Shown here one piece after another: positions 5,671-5,770 of a DNA stretch of 5,770 bases. A program made the position numbers and the translations under genes. How positions within the stretch are numbered: the first letter of the stretch is position 1; every line of letters starts with the position of its first letter. The stretch comes from JAWXUK01 sp044432725 (GTDB lineage Bacteria; Bacillota; Clostridia; Oscillospirales; Oscillospiraceae): the NCBI GenBank assembly GCA_044432725.1, contig JAWXUL010000079.1, forward strand, positions 1 to 5,770, in the 5' to 3' direction. The notes beneath the pieces were generated by a model, which was given only the letters and a program-made list of their open reading frames with translations, had not been told where the DNA came from and did no database searches.

Positions 5671-5770
5671 ACGATTTCCTACTACGATTACTCTAAAATC
5701 AATGCAAAAACGGAGAGTACCACCAGCACCACCCAAACCACCGACACCTACACCATCAGCGATGAAGCAA
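5641..5770 (+). CDS. Tandem-array protein, copy 3 (partial, runs off the window)
   Basis: The first 43 codons of a third paralogue are visible, starting at an ATG with AAGGAG (5627-5632) 8 nt upstream. The leader is the same as in copies 1 and 2 except that one Asn codon is missing: residues read TESTTSTT instead of TESNTTSTT, a clean 3-base deletion. Residue 11 is Thr as in copy 1. Silent changes occur in the Asn codon before AKTES and in the Thr-Asp codons before TYTISDEA. The body lies outside the window, so completeness cannot be judged. The frame is intact to the edge. Confidence 0.85.
   Translation, partial: MTINGLNTGNTISYYDYSKINAKTESTTSTTQTTDTYTISDEA

Larger units (their letters stand above)
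4267..5770 (+). repeat. Tandem gene array with exact 687-bp period
   Basis: Start codons at 4267, 4954 and 5641 are exactly 687 bp apart: a 654-bp gene plus a 33-bp spacer, repeated. Units one and two are complete. Unit three continues beyond the window, so the total number of copies is unknown. Similarity is uneven along the unit. The spacer, leader and last 23 bases of each gene are nearly or fully identical, while the body is diverged. This is consistent with old duplication plus later homogenisation of the junction region, or with selection acting differently on the two parts. Confidence 0.92.

Noticed and set aside
4267..5770. CRISPR array or insertion sequence as explanation for the repeats
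   Set aside because: The repeated unit is a full protein-coding gene plus spacer with a 687-bp period. There are no short direct repeats with unique spacers, terminal inverted repeats or transposase.

Overview
The window is A+T-rich DNA with strong AGGAGG-type ribosome binding sites, consensus TTGACA/TATAAT-like promoters and Rho-independent terminators. This suggests a low-GC Gram-positive bacterium (Bacillota, most likely a clostridial lineage). That placement is inferred from style and gene content, not from a diagnostic marker. All genes read on the + strand.

Layout: (1) Positions 2-382 hold the 3' end of a gene that enters from outside the window. It encodes an acidic protein with an EF-hand-like DxNxDG loop and a Ser/Thr-rich tail, and it is closed by a strong terminator (390-441). 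(2) Positions 462-2469 form a promoter plus a two-gene BlaI/MecI-type repressor and BlaR1-type M56 metallopeptidase unit. The peptidase carries a roughly 200-residue C-terminal domain that lacks the recognisable penicillin-binding motif set. The unit ends at a perfect 10-bp terminator stem (2492-2529), followed by a second G/C-rich hairpin. (3) Positions 2611-4249 form a second, diverged repressor/M56 unit. It has a near-consensus promoter overlapped by a perfect 7-bp-arm dyad, with a second dyad just downstream. The repressor stop and the peptidase start overlap (TAGTG). This peptidase ends soon after its last membrane segment and has no large sensor domain. (4) Only 17 bp after it, with no terminator, begins a tandem array of paralogous genes with an exact 687-bp period (654-bp gene plus 33-bp spacer). 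Two copies are complete and a third runs off the window end.

How the parts may work together: in the BlaR1/BlaI paradigm the membrane sensor-protease is activated and the repressor is inactivated, which derepresses the operon and its targets. Here no beta-lactamase or PBP2a-like gene is adjacent. The candidate outputs of the second unit are the tandem-array proteins, which are soluble and have no visible signal peptide. Each starts with an almost invariant 57-residue Ser/Thr/Asn-rich leader followed by a more divergent 160-residue body. The combination of a regulated M56 circuit and a tandem family with an identical leader and diverged body is the most unusual part of this window. The function of the array proteins is not recognised.
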